A stretch of DNA of 13,145 bases from Elstera sp044372965. Lineage in GTDB: Bacteria > Pseudomonadota > Alphaproteobacteria > Elsterales > Elsteraceae. Of this stretch, positions 7,523 through 13,145 are shown in pieces. The stretch is from the NCBI RefSeq assembly GCF_044372965.1, contig NZ_JBILQX010000092.1, forward strand, positions 1 to 13,145, in the 5' to 3' direction. The first letter of the stretch is position 1. Every line of letters starts with the position of its first letter. The notes below the pieces were generated by a model that was not told the origin of the DNA, ran no database searches, and was given only the letters and a program-made list of their open reading frames with translations. The position numbers and the translations under genes are program-made.

Positions 7523-8506
7523 ATGGTCTCCCTAGCCGTCTTGGGCGCTGGTCGCATCGGTCAAATCCACGCGCGCAATATTGCCGCCAATGGCCGCGTA
7601 ACACTGCTGGGCGTTTTTGATGTCGATGGCGCTGCGGCGCAAAAACTTGCGGCGGCCTGCGGCTCCAAAGTGATCGATCTAGAGGCGGCTTTCACCGCCG
7701 ACGCCATCGTCATCTGCACGCCGACCGATACCCACGCCGATTTGATCGAACGCGCCGCGAAGGCCGGAAAAGCCGTATTCTGCGAAAAGCCGGTGGACCT
7801 GTCGCAAGAGCGCGTCCGCACCTGCCTCGCCGTTGTGAAAGCCGCTGGAATTAAGCTGATGGTTGGCTTCAACCGGAGGTTCGACCCCAGCTTCCAGGCG
7901 CTGCAAACCCGGCTCGTGGGCGGCGAAATCGGCAATCTCGAACTGCTGACCATCCTCAGCCGCGACCCGGCCCCGCCGCCGGTCTCCTATATCGCCCGCT
8001 CGGGCGGGTTGTTCCGCGACATGATGATTCACGATCTCGATATGGCGCGCTTCCTGCTCGGGGAAGAGCCCGTGGACGTCTATGCGGTTGGCTCGGCTCT
8101 GGTCGACCCTGCTATCGGGGAAGCGGGCGATGTCGATACCGCCGCCGTCACCCTGCGCACCGCCAGCGGCAAGATCTGCCAAATCTCCAACTCGCGCCGC
8201 GCCACCTATGGCTACGATCAGCGCATCGAAGCCCACGGCAGCAAAGGCCTGCTGCGCGCCGGAAATATGACCCAGACCACAGTCGAATCCGCCACCGCCG
8301 CCGGTTTCACCACCGATCCGGCCCTGCCGTTCTTCCTGGAGCGCTACGCCAGCGCCTACCGCGCCGAACTCGACGCCTTTATCGATGCCTTGGTAGACGG
8401 GAAGCCGATCTCCCCGGACGGAACGGACGGGCTGAAATCCTTGGTCTTGGCTGATGCGGCTGCGGAGTCGGTGAAGAGTGGATTGCCGGTGAAGGTTTCG
8501 CTTTAG
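7523..8506 (+). CDS. iolG: Inositol 2-dehydrogenase
   Basis: A 327-residue NAD-dependent oxidoreductase of the Gfo/Idh/MocA family that oxidises myo-inositol to scyllo-inosose, the first catabolic step. The Rossmann motif is GAGRIGQIHA (8-17). The catalytic lysine is in CEKPV (K89), and FRDMMIHDLDMARF (164-177) supplies D166 and H170 with the same spacing as the Asp/His pair of Bacillus inositol dehydrogenase. NRRFDPSF (117-124) is also conserved. The start at 7523 matches family N-termini and has GAGGA upstream at a rather long 11 bases; an in-frame ATG at 7505 has no ribosome site. It is transcribed away from iolC and is followed by a terminator-like hairpin. Related family members act on other cyclitols, but the locus makes inositol the best call. 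Confidence 0.94.
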   Translation: MVSLAVLGAGRIGQIHARNIAANGRVTLLGVFDVDGAAAQKLAAACGSKVIDLEAAFTADAIVICTPTDTHADLIERAAKAGKAVFCEKPVDLSQERVRTCLAVVKAAGIKLMVGFNRRFDPSFQALQTRLVGGEIGNLELLTILSRDPAPPPVSYIARSGGLFRDMMIHDLDMARFLLGEEPVDVYAVGSALVDPAIGEAGDVDTAAVTLRTASGKICQISNSRRATYGYDQRIEAHGSKGLLRAGNMTQTTVESATAAGFTTDPALPFFLERYASAYRAELDAFIDALVDGKPISPDGTDGLKSLVLADAAAESVKSGLPVKVSL

Positions 8507-8512
8507 GGGGGG

Positions 8513-8529
8513 GCGGGGCAAAGCCCCGC
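8513..8529 (+). terminator. Terminator-like hairpin after iolG
   Basis: GCGGGGC, loop AAA, GCCCCGC: a perfect 7-bp GC stem six bases after the iolG stop. The following bases (TTCATCCTCATT) are only moderately T-rich, so termination strength is uncertain. It lies between the convergent ends of iolG and the antitoxin gene. Confidence 0.55.
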
Positions 8530-8536
8530 TTCATCC

Positions 8537-8842
8537 TCATTCCGTCGAGAGTGCATCCTCGACCGCCTGCGGGTTGCGATCGATGACGGTTAGATAGGCG
8601 CGCGCCGATTGATCGGGCTTGCGGCGGCCCTGTTCCCACTCTTGCACGGTTCGGGCCGGAAAACGGAAGCGTCGGGCGAATTGTTCCCGCGATAGCCCCA
8701 ACCGCGTGCGCAGGGCGCGCACGTCGATGTCGGGCAAGGCTTCGATTCGATGGGTCGCTACGGGCACAAGCGTGCCTTCGGCAATTGCGAGGGCCTCGCC
8801 CATCGCCGCAATCAGATCATCGCCGATGGCATTTTTACTCAT
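8537..8842 (-). CDS. XRE/HTH antitoxin of a type II toxin-antitoxin pair
   Basis: A 101-residue protein with a helix-turn-helix of the XRE/Cro type at about 41-78; LGLSREQFARRF (48-59) and ARTVQEWEQGRRKP (63-76) are the typical helices. The first 40 residues, which include an acidic/hydrophobic helix, probably bind the toxin. This is the usual layout for NadS/HigA-type antitoxins encoded after a RelE/HigB-like toxin. The ATG overlaps the toxin stop by four bases (ATGA) and has a strong GGAGG five bases upstream, in contrast to the toxin gene, which has none; this should favour antitoxin synthesis. It would bind DNA and repress its own operon. It is unlikely to be part of inositol use. Confidence 0.85.
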   Translation of the reverse strand: MSKNAIGDDLIAAMGEALAIAEGTLVPVATHRIEALPDIDVRALRTRLGLSREQFARRFRFPARTVQEWEQGRRKPDQSARAYLTVIDRNPQAVEDALSTE

Positions 8843-9195
8843 GGTTTCCTCCGGGCTTTTGCGGCCGTTTTAACTGCGGCGGCGAGGCTAGCAAGCATCT
8901 TGGTTTGCTCCGGCGTTAGATCACTTTGTTCGCCCTTGCCATAAACCAGCAGAGCATAAAGCGGGTTATCGGCGTCGAAGAAGTAATAGATCACCCGGAC
9001 GCCGCCGGATTTACCCTTTCCTTGGGCCGCAAACCGAATCTTTCGCACCCCGCCCGTTCCCGGTATTTCGTCGCCGATATCCGCATTCGCTGCGAGAAAG
9101 GCGATCAATTCCTGCCGTTCTTCGAGCGATAGGAGCTTTTCCGCGCGCCGGGCGAAGATCTGGGTTTCCACGACAGTGATGAAGCGGCGATGCAT
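8839..9195 (-). CDS. RelE/HigB-like toxin
   Basis: A 118-residue basic protein of the RelE/ParE superfamily, probably a ribosome-dependent mRNA interferase or related growth inhibitor. The core is recognisable: EIPGTGGVRKIRFA (43-56), GGVRVIYYFF (64-73) and LYALLVYGKGEQSDLT (79-94), with conserved basic residues R51, K52, R54 and R67 in the positions that usually line the active site. A lysine/arginine-rich tail ends the protein. No Shine-Dalgarno sequence precedes the ATG at 9195, so translation may be weak or from a nearly leaderless transcript. It is encoded before its antitoxin, the order typical of HigBA-like pairs. The pair sits between iolG and the regulator, on the regulator's strand. 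Confidence 0.87.
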   Translation of the reverse strand: MHRRFITVVETQIFARRAEKLLSLEERQELIAFLAANADIGDEIPGTGGVRKIRFAAQGKGKSGGVRVIYYFFDADNPLYALLVYGKGEQSDLTPEQTKMLASLAAAVKTAAKARRKP

Positions 9196-9206
9196 TGTTG
9201 GAAATT

Positions 9207-9254
9207 TGCGTCATTGCTGTGGTCTTGTCAATTTCAAGATGCGGCATTGACGCA
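9207..9254. promoter_or_regulatory. Inverted repeat and candidate promoter of the toxin-antitoxin pair
   Basis: TGCGTCA (9207-9213) and TGACGCA (9248-9254) are perfect complements, part of a 10-of-12 matching pair, spaced about four helical turns apart just upstream of the toxin start. Between them, on the minus strand, lies a perfect TTGACA (9231-9226); the best -10 at normal spacing (CAAATT, 9208-9203) is weak and would start transcription almost at the toxin ATG. The arrangement fits autoregulation by the XRE antitoxin, but this is inference. Confidence 0.35.
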
Positions 9255-9284
9255 GTTATATCGCTGCGGAACCCTTGATCCGCC

Positions 9285-10127
9285 TCACGCCCCCGCGCGC
9301 TTCTCCGCCGTCGCCACCGCTAAAGCCATCGCCAGGCAGAGGGTTGCGGCGAGGGAGCGGAAGGCACCGAAGTCGGTTTCGGCGACTTCAAGCCAGACCT
9401 TTGCGATGGGTGCGAGGGGGCTGAAGGCGCTGTCGGTGATGGCGAGGATGGGCACGCCGCGCCGCCCGATGAGGGTCGTCATTTCCACCGTGCTGGGGGT
9501 GTAGGGCGTGAAGCTAATGGCGATGAGGGCGTCGTCAGGCTCGATGAAACCGGCTTGCTCGGGCAGCAGTGCACCAAGATTATCCAATAAAATAAAACGG
9601 ATACCGAGTTTCCCAAAGGCGTAAGCGAGATAGCTTGCGACGGGAAAAGCCCGCCGTTGACCGAGGATATAGACGGTCTTGGCTCCCGCCAGCAGGTCCA
9701 CTGCCGCGTTTAAATCGGGTTCCGACACGCGCTCGCGCAGGCGCAGCAGCGAATCCATCGCGGTTTGGGCAAAGCCATCGAGTAGATGAACCGGGCCGCC
9801 CTCATCGGCGCTGGTGCTGCGCAGCCCTTGCAGGCGTTCGGCATAGTCGGGCCAGCGGTCGCGCAGGCGCGAGCGGAATATTTGTTGCAGATCGGAAAAG
9901 CCCGAATAGCCCAAGGATTGCGCGAAGCGGATGAGGGTGGAGGGCTGCACGTCGGCTTTCCCGGCGATTTCGGCCACCGTGTTGAGCGCCATATCGTCCG
10001 GGCTTTCCAGCGCAAAGCGGGCCACTTGGGCGAGGCGTTTCGGGAATTGATCCCGCCGCTCCAAAATCCGATCGCGCAAACCCTCGAAACTCTCGGGTGC
10101 GCTGCTGCTGGTTGCATCGACCGTCAT
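9285..10127 (-). CDS. iolR: RpiR-family transcriptional regulator, probable IolR
   Basis: A 280-residue regulator with an N-terminal RpiR-type HTH (about 15-90; TVAEIAGKADVQPSTLIRFAQSLG segment at 50-73) and a C-terminal SIS sugar-phosphate-binding domain (about 140-265; YILGQRRA at 153-160 and the Ser/Thr-rich ISFTPYTPST at 204-213). SIS domains bind phosphosugars, so a phosphorylated inositol intermediate such as the IolC product is a plausible inducer. RpiR-type IolR repressors of inositol genes are established in Caulobacter and Sinorhizobium. The start at 10127 has AGGA six bases upstream; the frame continues to 10175 without a better signal. It is divergent from the ABC importer. The symbol rests on family plus context, not on a one-to-one match. 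Confidence 0.85.
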   Translation of the reverse strand: MTVDATSSSAPESFEGLRDRILERRDQFPKRLAQVARFALESPDDMALNTVAEIAGKADVQPSTLIRFAQSLGYSGFSDLQQIFRSRLRDRWPDYAERLQGLRSTSADEGGPVHLLDGFAQTAMDSLLRLRERVSEPDLNAAVDLLAGAKTVYILGQRRAFPVASYLAYAFGKLGIRFILLDNLGALLPEQAGFIEPDDALIAISFTPYTPSTVEMTTLIGRRGVPILAITDSAFSPLAPIAKVWLEVAETDFGAFRSLAATLCLAMALAVATAEKRAGA

Positions 10128-10164
10128 GGCATGTCCTTTCCGTTCCTGCGTGTCCCAATTTGAC

Positions 10165-10192
10165 TTGACAGGCATTTCATTCTTAGCATAAA
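10165..10192 (+). promoter_or_regulatory. Candidate sigma-70 promoter of the ABC importer operon
   Basis: A perfect TTGACA (10165-10170) and CATAAA (10187-10192; four of six) are 16 bases apart, about 75 bases upstream of the binding-protein start. An ATTCT-N10-AGAAT inverted repeat (10179-10198) covers the -10, and the candidate regulator box follows it. Confidence 0.5.
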
Positions 10193-10193
10193 C

Positions 10194-10208
10194 AGAATAA
10201 ATATTTCA
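10194..10208 (+). promoter_or_regulatory. Candidate IolR operator upstream of the importer
   Basis: AGAATAAATATTTCA fits AGAA-N6-TTTC and agrees at 13 of 15 positions with the minus-strand box between iolC and iolG. It lies immediately downstream of the importer -10, around the expected transcription start, and could also control the divergent regulator gene. Confidence 0.45.
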
Positions 10209-10267
10209 AAATAAACCAGAACGATCCGATCATTCCGAAAATGGATCGCCAACCTCAGGAGGAAACA

Positions 10268-11215
10268 ATGGTCTCTCTCACGCGTAAACTCGCCTATGGA
10301 ATTCTTACCGCCTCGGCGCTGCTCTGCGGTGCCACCGCCCAGGCGGCGGGCGAGCGTTTTGTTCTCATCAGCCATGCGCCGGATTCCGATAGCTGGTGGA
10401 ACACCATCAAAACGGCGATCAAGGAAGCCGGTCAGCACTTGTCCGTCACCGTCGAATACCGCAATCCGCCTACGGGTGATTTGGCCGATATGGCGCGGAT
10501 CGTGGAGCAGGCGGCGGCCTCCAATCCCAATGGCATTATCGTCACCATTGCGGATTTCGATGTGTTGCGCGGGCCGATTACGAATGCGGTTAAGAAGGGC
10601 ATCCCTGTCGTTACCATTAATTCCGGCACGCAGGAACAGTCGGCCCGCCTGGGCGCGCTGATGCACGTGGGCCAGCCCGAATATGATGCCGGTTTTGGCG
10701 CGGGCAAAAAGGCCAAGGATGCGGGCGTCAAGAGCTTCCTCTGCGTCAATCATTACATCACCAATCCGGCCTCGGTGGAGCGCTGCAAGGGGTTTGCCGA
10801 CGCTATCGGCACGCCGCTTGGCAATCAGATGATCGATTCGGGTATGGACCCGTCGGAAGTGGAAAATAAGGTTGCTGCCTATTTGAAGGCGAACCCGACC
10901 ACGGGCGGCATTCTGGCCTTGGGGCCGAATTCGGCCCATCCGACCATTCGCGCGCTGGAGAAGACTCAACAGGCGGGCAAAATGTTCTTCGGCACCTTCG
11001 ATCTGTCGCCGGAAATCGCCAAGGCGATTAAAGACGGCACGATCAATTTCGCCATCGACCAGCAGCCCTATCTGCAAGGCTATCTGCCGGTGATGGCGCT
11101 GACCTTGAACGCGCGTTATGGCGTGTTTCCCGGCAATAACATCAACTCCGGCCCCGGCTTCGTGACCAAGGCGACGGTGGCGCAGGTCGAAAAACTGGCG
11201 GGCGAGTACCGCTAG
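10268..11215 (+). CDS. Periplasmic sugar/inositol-binding protein of an ABC importer
   Basis: A 315-residue binding protein of the ribose/galactose-type family (Peripla_BP_4). A Sec signal peptide is clear: basic start (TRK), hydrophobic core to about 22, and an AQA-A cleavage site near 26-27. The mature domain shows family features: ISHAPDSDSWWNTIK (34-48), GIIVTIADFDVL (89-100), GIPVVTINSG (111-120), GGILALGPNS (213-222), FGTFDLSPE (241-249) and FAIDQQPYLQGYLP (261-274). The start at 10268 has AGGAGG five bases upstream; the in-frame ATG at 10241 has none and would spoil the signal peptide. Divergence from the IolR-like gene suggests inositol as ligand, as for IbpA of Caulobacter, but a related cyclitol or sugar is possible. 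It is separated from the permease by a 177-base structured gap. Confidence 0.9.
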   Translation: MVSLTRKLAYGILTASALLCGATAQAAGERFVLISHAPDSDSWWNTIKTAIKEAGQHLSVTVEYRNPPTGDLADMARIVEQAAASNPNGIIVTIADFDVLRGPITNAVKKGIPVVTINSGTQEQSARLGALMHVGQPEYDAGFGAGKKAKDAGVKSFLCVNHYITNPASVERCKGFADAIGTPLGNQMIDSGMDPSEVENKVAAYLKANPTTGGILALGPNSAHPTIRALEKTQQAGKMFFGTFDLSPEIAKAIKDGTINFAIDQQPYLQGYLPVMALTLNARYGVFPGNNINSGPGFVTKATVAQVEKLAGEYR

Positions 11216-11221
11216 CCTTAA

Positions 11222-11269
11222 GGCGCGTTCGCGCGCCCTGGCCCCCATGAGGAGAAAGCCCGTGGGGGC
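11222..11269 (+). other. Two hairpins directly after the binding-protein gene
   Basis: The first is GGCGCG, loop TTCG, CGCGCC (11222-11237), a perfect 6-bp stem. The second is GCCCCCATG (11241-11249) pairing with CGTGGGGGC (11261-11269), nine pairs including one G-T, with an 11-base loop. Neither is followed by a clear T tract. Such structures after binding-protein genes often protect the 3' end of the upstream message. Confidence 0.55.
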
Positions 11270-11306
11270 GTTTCAGGAGGATTAGGCTTTCTGGTGGTTC
11301 TCTTAT

Positions 11307-11371
11307 CTCCCCGTCTGCCTTGGGGCGTGGCCCATGCTGCGCCCCCTTTTTCCGCGAGGCCGGGGAGTTTT
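11307..11371 (+). terminator. Nested terminator-like hairpins inside the importer operon
   Basis: Inner stem GGGGCG (11322-11327) with CGCCCC (11340-11345) is followed after one C by TTTTT (11347-11351), the form of an intrinsic terminator. It is enclosed by an outer stem CTCCCCG (11307-11313) with CGGGGAG (11361-11367), followed by TTTT (11368-11371). Both stems can form at once. Partial termination here would lower permease and ATPase levels relative to the binding protein. Confidence 0.5.
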
Positions 11372-11392
11372 GCTCCAAAGGAGTTTCCCGTG

Positions 11393-12559
11393 ATGAGCGT
11401 TGGCGACGCGCCTAAAATGGTGCCCAACAGCCCGCACCCCCTTCCCGCAACCCCGAAAGGCCCCGCAACCCCGAAAGGTGACGAGCGCGTGCGCCGCGTG
11501 GGCCGGGTGTCGCGCCTGCTGAACCGCCCGGAACTAGGGGCCGTGTCGGGGTTGGTGCTGGTTTTCGTGTTTTTCGCCTTTACGGCGGGCAGTTCGGGCA
11601 TGTTTGCCGCCGATGGGGTCATGAACTGGCTCACGGTTTCGGCCCAGCTTGGCATTTTGGCCATCGGCGCGAGCCTGCTGATGATTGCGGGCGAGTTTGA
11701 TCTGTCTATCGGGTCGATGATCGGCTTTGCTGGAATGATGATCGCTATTCCTGCCAGCTTCTTCGGCGTGCCGATTTGGCTGTGCCTGATTTTCGCTTTT
11801 GCGGGGGCGCTGGCGGTTGGCTTTTTGAACGGCTTGATCGTGATTCGCACGGGCCTGCCGTCCTTCATCGTCTCGCTGGCGTTTTTGTTCATTCTGCGCG
11901 GGCTGACACTGGCACTCTCAATCTTCTTTACCAACCGCACGATTGTCGGCGGGCTGCGCGAGAAGGCGGAGAGCGATTGGTTGGCCCCGCTGTTCGGCGG
12001 GCGCGTTGGTGGGGCCTTCTTCCGGCAGTTGGCCGAGTGGAAGCTGATCGGCACCTATCCTGATGGCGCGCCGGTGGTGGCCGGGCTGCCGATGGTCGTC
12101 GTCTGGTGGCTCATTTTGGCTGTGATTGGCGGTTGGGTGTTAACCCGTACCCGCGTCGGCAATTGGATTTTCGCCTCGGGGGGCGATGCGAATGCGGCGC
12201 GCAATGTGGGCGTGCCGGTGACGAAGGTGAAAATCGGCCTGTTCATGGCAACGGCGGTCTGCGCCACGATTTATGCCGCGTGTCAGGTGATGGAATTCGG
12301 CTCGGCGGCGGCGGATCGCGGCCTGCTGAAGGAGTTCGAGGCGATTATTGCGGCGGTGATCGGCGGCAGCCTTTTAACCGGCGGCTATGGTTCCGTCATC
12401 GGGGCCTGCTTCGGGGCGCTGATTTTCGGCGTGGTGCAGCAGGGGATTTTCTTCGCCGGATGGAACAGCGATTGGTTCCGCGTGTTCCTGGGCGTGATGC
12501 TGCTGATCGCGGTGATCTTCAACAATTACATTCGCCGTAAAGTCACCGGGGAGCGCTAA
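11393..12559 (+). CDS. ABC importer permease, BPD_transp_2 (CUT2) family
   Basis: A 388-residue inner-membrane permease with about ten hydrophobic helices starting near residue 50. Family marks are GEFDLSIGSMIGFAG (100-114), GLPSFIVSLAFLFILRG (154-170) and the cytoplasmic-loop region FEAIIAAVIGGSLLTGG (315-331) that contacts the ATPase. A stretch of about 45 less hydrophobic residues (187-231) separates two helices and makes the protein longer than RbsC-type permeases. The N-terminal 45 residues are a basic, proline-rich cytoplasmic tail with a tandem ATPKGP repeat. AAAGGAG (11377-11383) precedes either GTG 11390 (six bases) or ATG 11393 (nine bases); a GTG at 11294 is in frame but lies in the hairpin region without a ribosome site. 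It probably carries inositol together with the flanking gene products. Confidence 0.9.
   Translation: MSVGDAPKMVPNSPHPLPATPKGPATPKGDERVRRVGRVSRLLNRPELGAVSGLVLVFVFFAFTAGSSGMFAADGVMNWLTVSAQLGILAIGASLLMIAGEFDLSIGSMIGFAGMMIAIPASFFGVPIWLCLIFAFAGALAVGFLNGLIVIRTGLPSFIVSLAFLFILRGLTLALSIFFTNRTIVGGLREKAESDWLAPLFGGRVGGAFFRQLAEWKLIGTYPDGAPVVAGLPMVVVWWLILAVIGGWVLTRTRVGNWIFASGGDANAARNVGVPVTKVKIGLFMATAVCATIYAACQVMEFGSAAADRGLLKEFEAIIAAVIGGSLLTGGYGSVIGACFGALIFGVVQQGIFFAGWNSDWFRVFLGVMLLIAVIFNNYIRRKVTGER
11444..11478 (+). repeat. 18-base tandem duplication in the permease N-terminus
   Basis: CCCGCAACCCCGAAAGG occurs at 11444-11460 and 11462-11478, a period of 18 bases (six codons), giving PATPKG twice. The period keeps the frame, as expected for a duplication in translated sequence, which supports the downstream start over any start beyond the repeat. 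Confidence 0.85.
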
Positions 12560-12561
12560 TC

Positions 12562-13145
12562 ATGGCATCATCGACCCCGATCATCGAGGTTCGGGACCTC
12601 CATAAATATTTTGCCTCGGTGATTGCGCTGTCCGGCATCTCGATGGCCGTGCATCCGGGCGAAGTTCTCTGCCTCTTGGGCGATAATGGCGCGGGCAAAT
12701 CAACGCTGATTAAAACGCTCTCAGGGGTACATAAGCCCACCTCCGGGCAGTTTTTGGTCGAAGGCACGCCGGTTCTGTTCGGCTCACCGCGCGATGCGCT
12801 CGATGCCGGGATCGCCACGGTCTACCAAGACCTCGCCATGATCCCGCTGATGTCGATTACGCGGAACTTCTTCATGGGACGCGAGCCGGTCAAAGGGTTC
12901 TGGCCGTTCAAGCAGATCGATTTCGAGCATGCCGACCGGGTGGCGCGCGACGAAATGCGGCGCATCGGGATTGATATTCGGGACCCGCAACAGGCGGTCG
13001 GCACGCTTTCGGGCGGCGAGCGCCAGTGCCTTGCGATTGCCCGCGCGGTCCATTTTGGCGCGAAAGTGCTGATTTTGGACGAGCCGACCTCAGCGCTCGG
13101 CGTCGCACAAACCTCGATGGTGCTGAAATACATCTATCAGGTCCG
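12562..13145 (+). CDS. ABC importer ATP-binding protein, N-terminal part
   Basis: The first 194 residues of the importer's ATPase; the gene runs off the right edge. All nucleotide-binding motifs are present: Walker A GDNGAGKST (40-48), Q-loop YQD (88-90), signature LSGGERQ (149-155), Walker B VLILDEP (169-175) followed by TSALGV. The start is two bases after the permease stop, indicating coupled translation. The DEPTSALGV end of Walker B and overall pattern resemble the single-domain FrcA type (about 260 residues) rather than the doubled RbsA type (about 500), but the missing C-terminus prevents a firm choice. With the binding protein and permease it forms an FrcBCA-ordered importer. Confidence 0.93.
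   Translation, partial: MASSTPIIEVRDLHKYFASVIALSGISMAVHPGEVLCLLGDNGAGKSTLIKTLSGVHKPTSGQFLVEGTPVLFGSPRDALDAGIATVYQDLAMIPLMSITRNFFMGREPVKGFWPFKQIDFEHADRVARDEMRRIGIDIRDPQQAVGTLSGGERQCLAIARAVHFGAKVLILDEPTSALGVAQTSMVLKYIYQV

Noticed and set aside
9251..9268. Terminator after the regulator gene
   Set aside because: CGCAG/CTGCG with an eight-base loop is short and has no T tract on the minus strand; it also overlaps the toxin promoter region.
10268..10345. Lipoprotein signal at Cys20 of the binding protein
   Set aside because: The residues before the cysteine (ALL) lack the small residue needed at -1, and a normal AQA-A cleavage site follows.
10124..11248. Minus-strand open frame (374 codons) opposite the binding-protein gene
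   Set aside because: Antisense shadow; it would also cover the regulator promoter and has no recognisable motif or ribosome site.
11294..11392. Longer permease start at a GTG
   Set aside because: The extra 33 codons lie in the hairpin/terminator-like leader, no ribosome site precedes the GTG, and AAAGGAG is well placed for 11390/11393.
11218..12054. Minus-strand open frame (278 codons) opposite the permease
   Set aside because: Low-complexity Pro/Lys/Ser-rich translation that mirrors permease codons; no support.
1..13145. CRISPR array, tRNA, rRNA, insertion sequence or phage attachment site
   Set aside because: No regularly spaced repeats, no tRNA-like fold, no transposase or integrase and no terminal repeats were seen on either strand.

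Overview
The window is about 13 kb of GC-rich DNA with dense, GC-biased coding and short AT-rich promoter islands. Protein content and gene order point to an alphaproteobacterium, probably of the Rhodospirillales/Azospirillum-like group. That placement is inferred from gene families and composition only; there is no rRNA or other marker gene. No gap between genes exceeds 300 bases.

Left edge (1-1623, minus strand): two tandem paralogous genes for membrane-anchored diguanylate cyclases. The first is cut by the window edge; the second is complete, with intact GGDEF and RxxD sites.

Centre (1697-8506): a nearly complete myo-inositol catabolic locus. A minus-strand operon reads iolC(kinase-aldolase fusion)-iolD-iolE-small membrane protein-iolB, with short gaps or overlaps. 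iolG is transcribed divergently from iolC. In pathway order: IolG oxidises myo-inositol to scyllo-inosose, IolE dehydrates it, IolD opens the ring, IolB isomerises 5-deoxy-glucuronate, IolC phosphorylates the product, and the fused DUF2090 domain is the likely aldolase giving malonate semialdehyde and DHAP. No iolA (methylmalonate/malonate semialdehyde dehydrogenase) is in the window.

Middle right (8513-10127): a terminator-like hairpin, a RelE/HigB-like toxin with an XRE-type antitoxin (minus strand, toxin first), and an RpiR-family regulator (HTH + SIS) that is the obvious IolR candidate.

Right (10268-13145): divergent from the regulator, a CUT2/FrcBCA-like ABC importer: periplasmic binding protein, permease and the start of an ATPase. 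Its place next to iolR makes inositol (or a related cyclitol/sugar) the likely substrate. The gap between binding protein and permease holds several hairpins, one followed by a T tract, and could lower expression of the downstream genes.

The most informative non-coding signal is a box of the form AGAA-N6-TTYY. It occurs twice between iolC and iolG and once between the regulator and the binding-protein gene, overlapping recognisable sigma-70-like promoters. It ties the three transcription units into one candidate IolR regulon. I do not see a wholly new system. The parts least explained by known biology are the 67-residue two-helix membrane protein inside the iol operon and the structured leader in the transporter operon.
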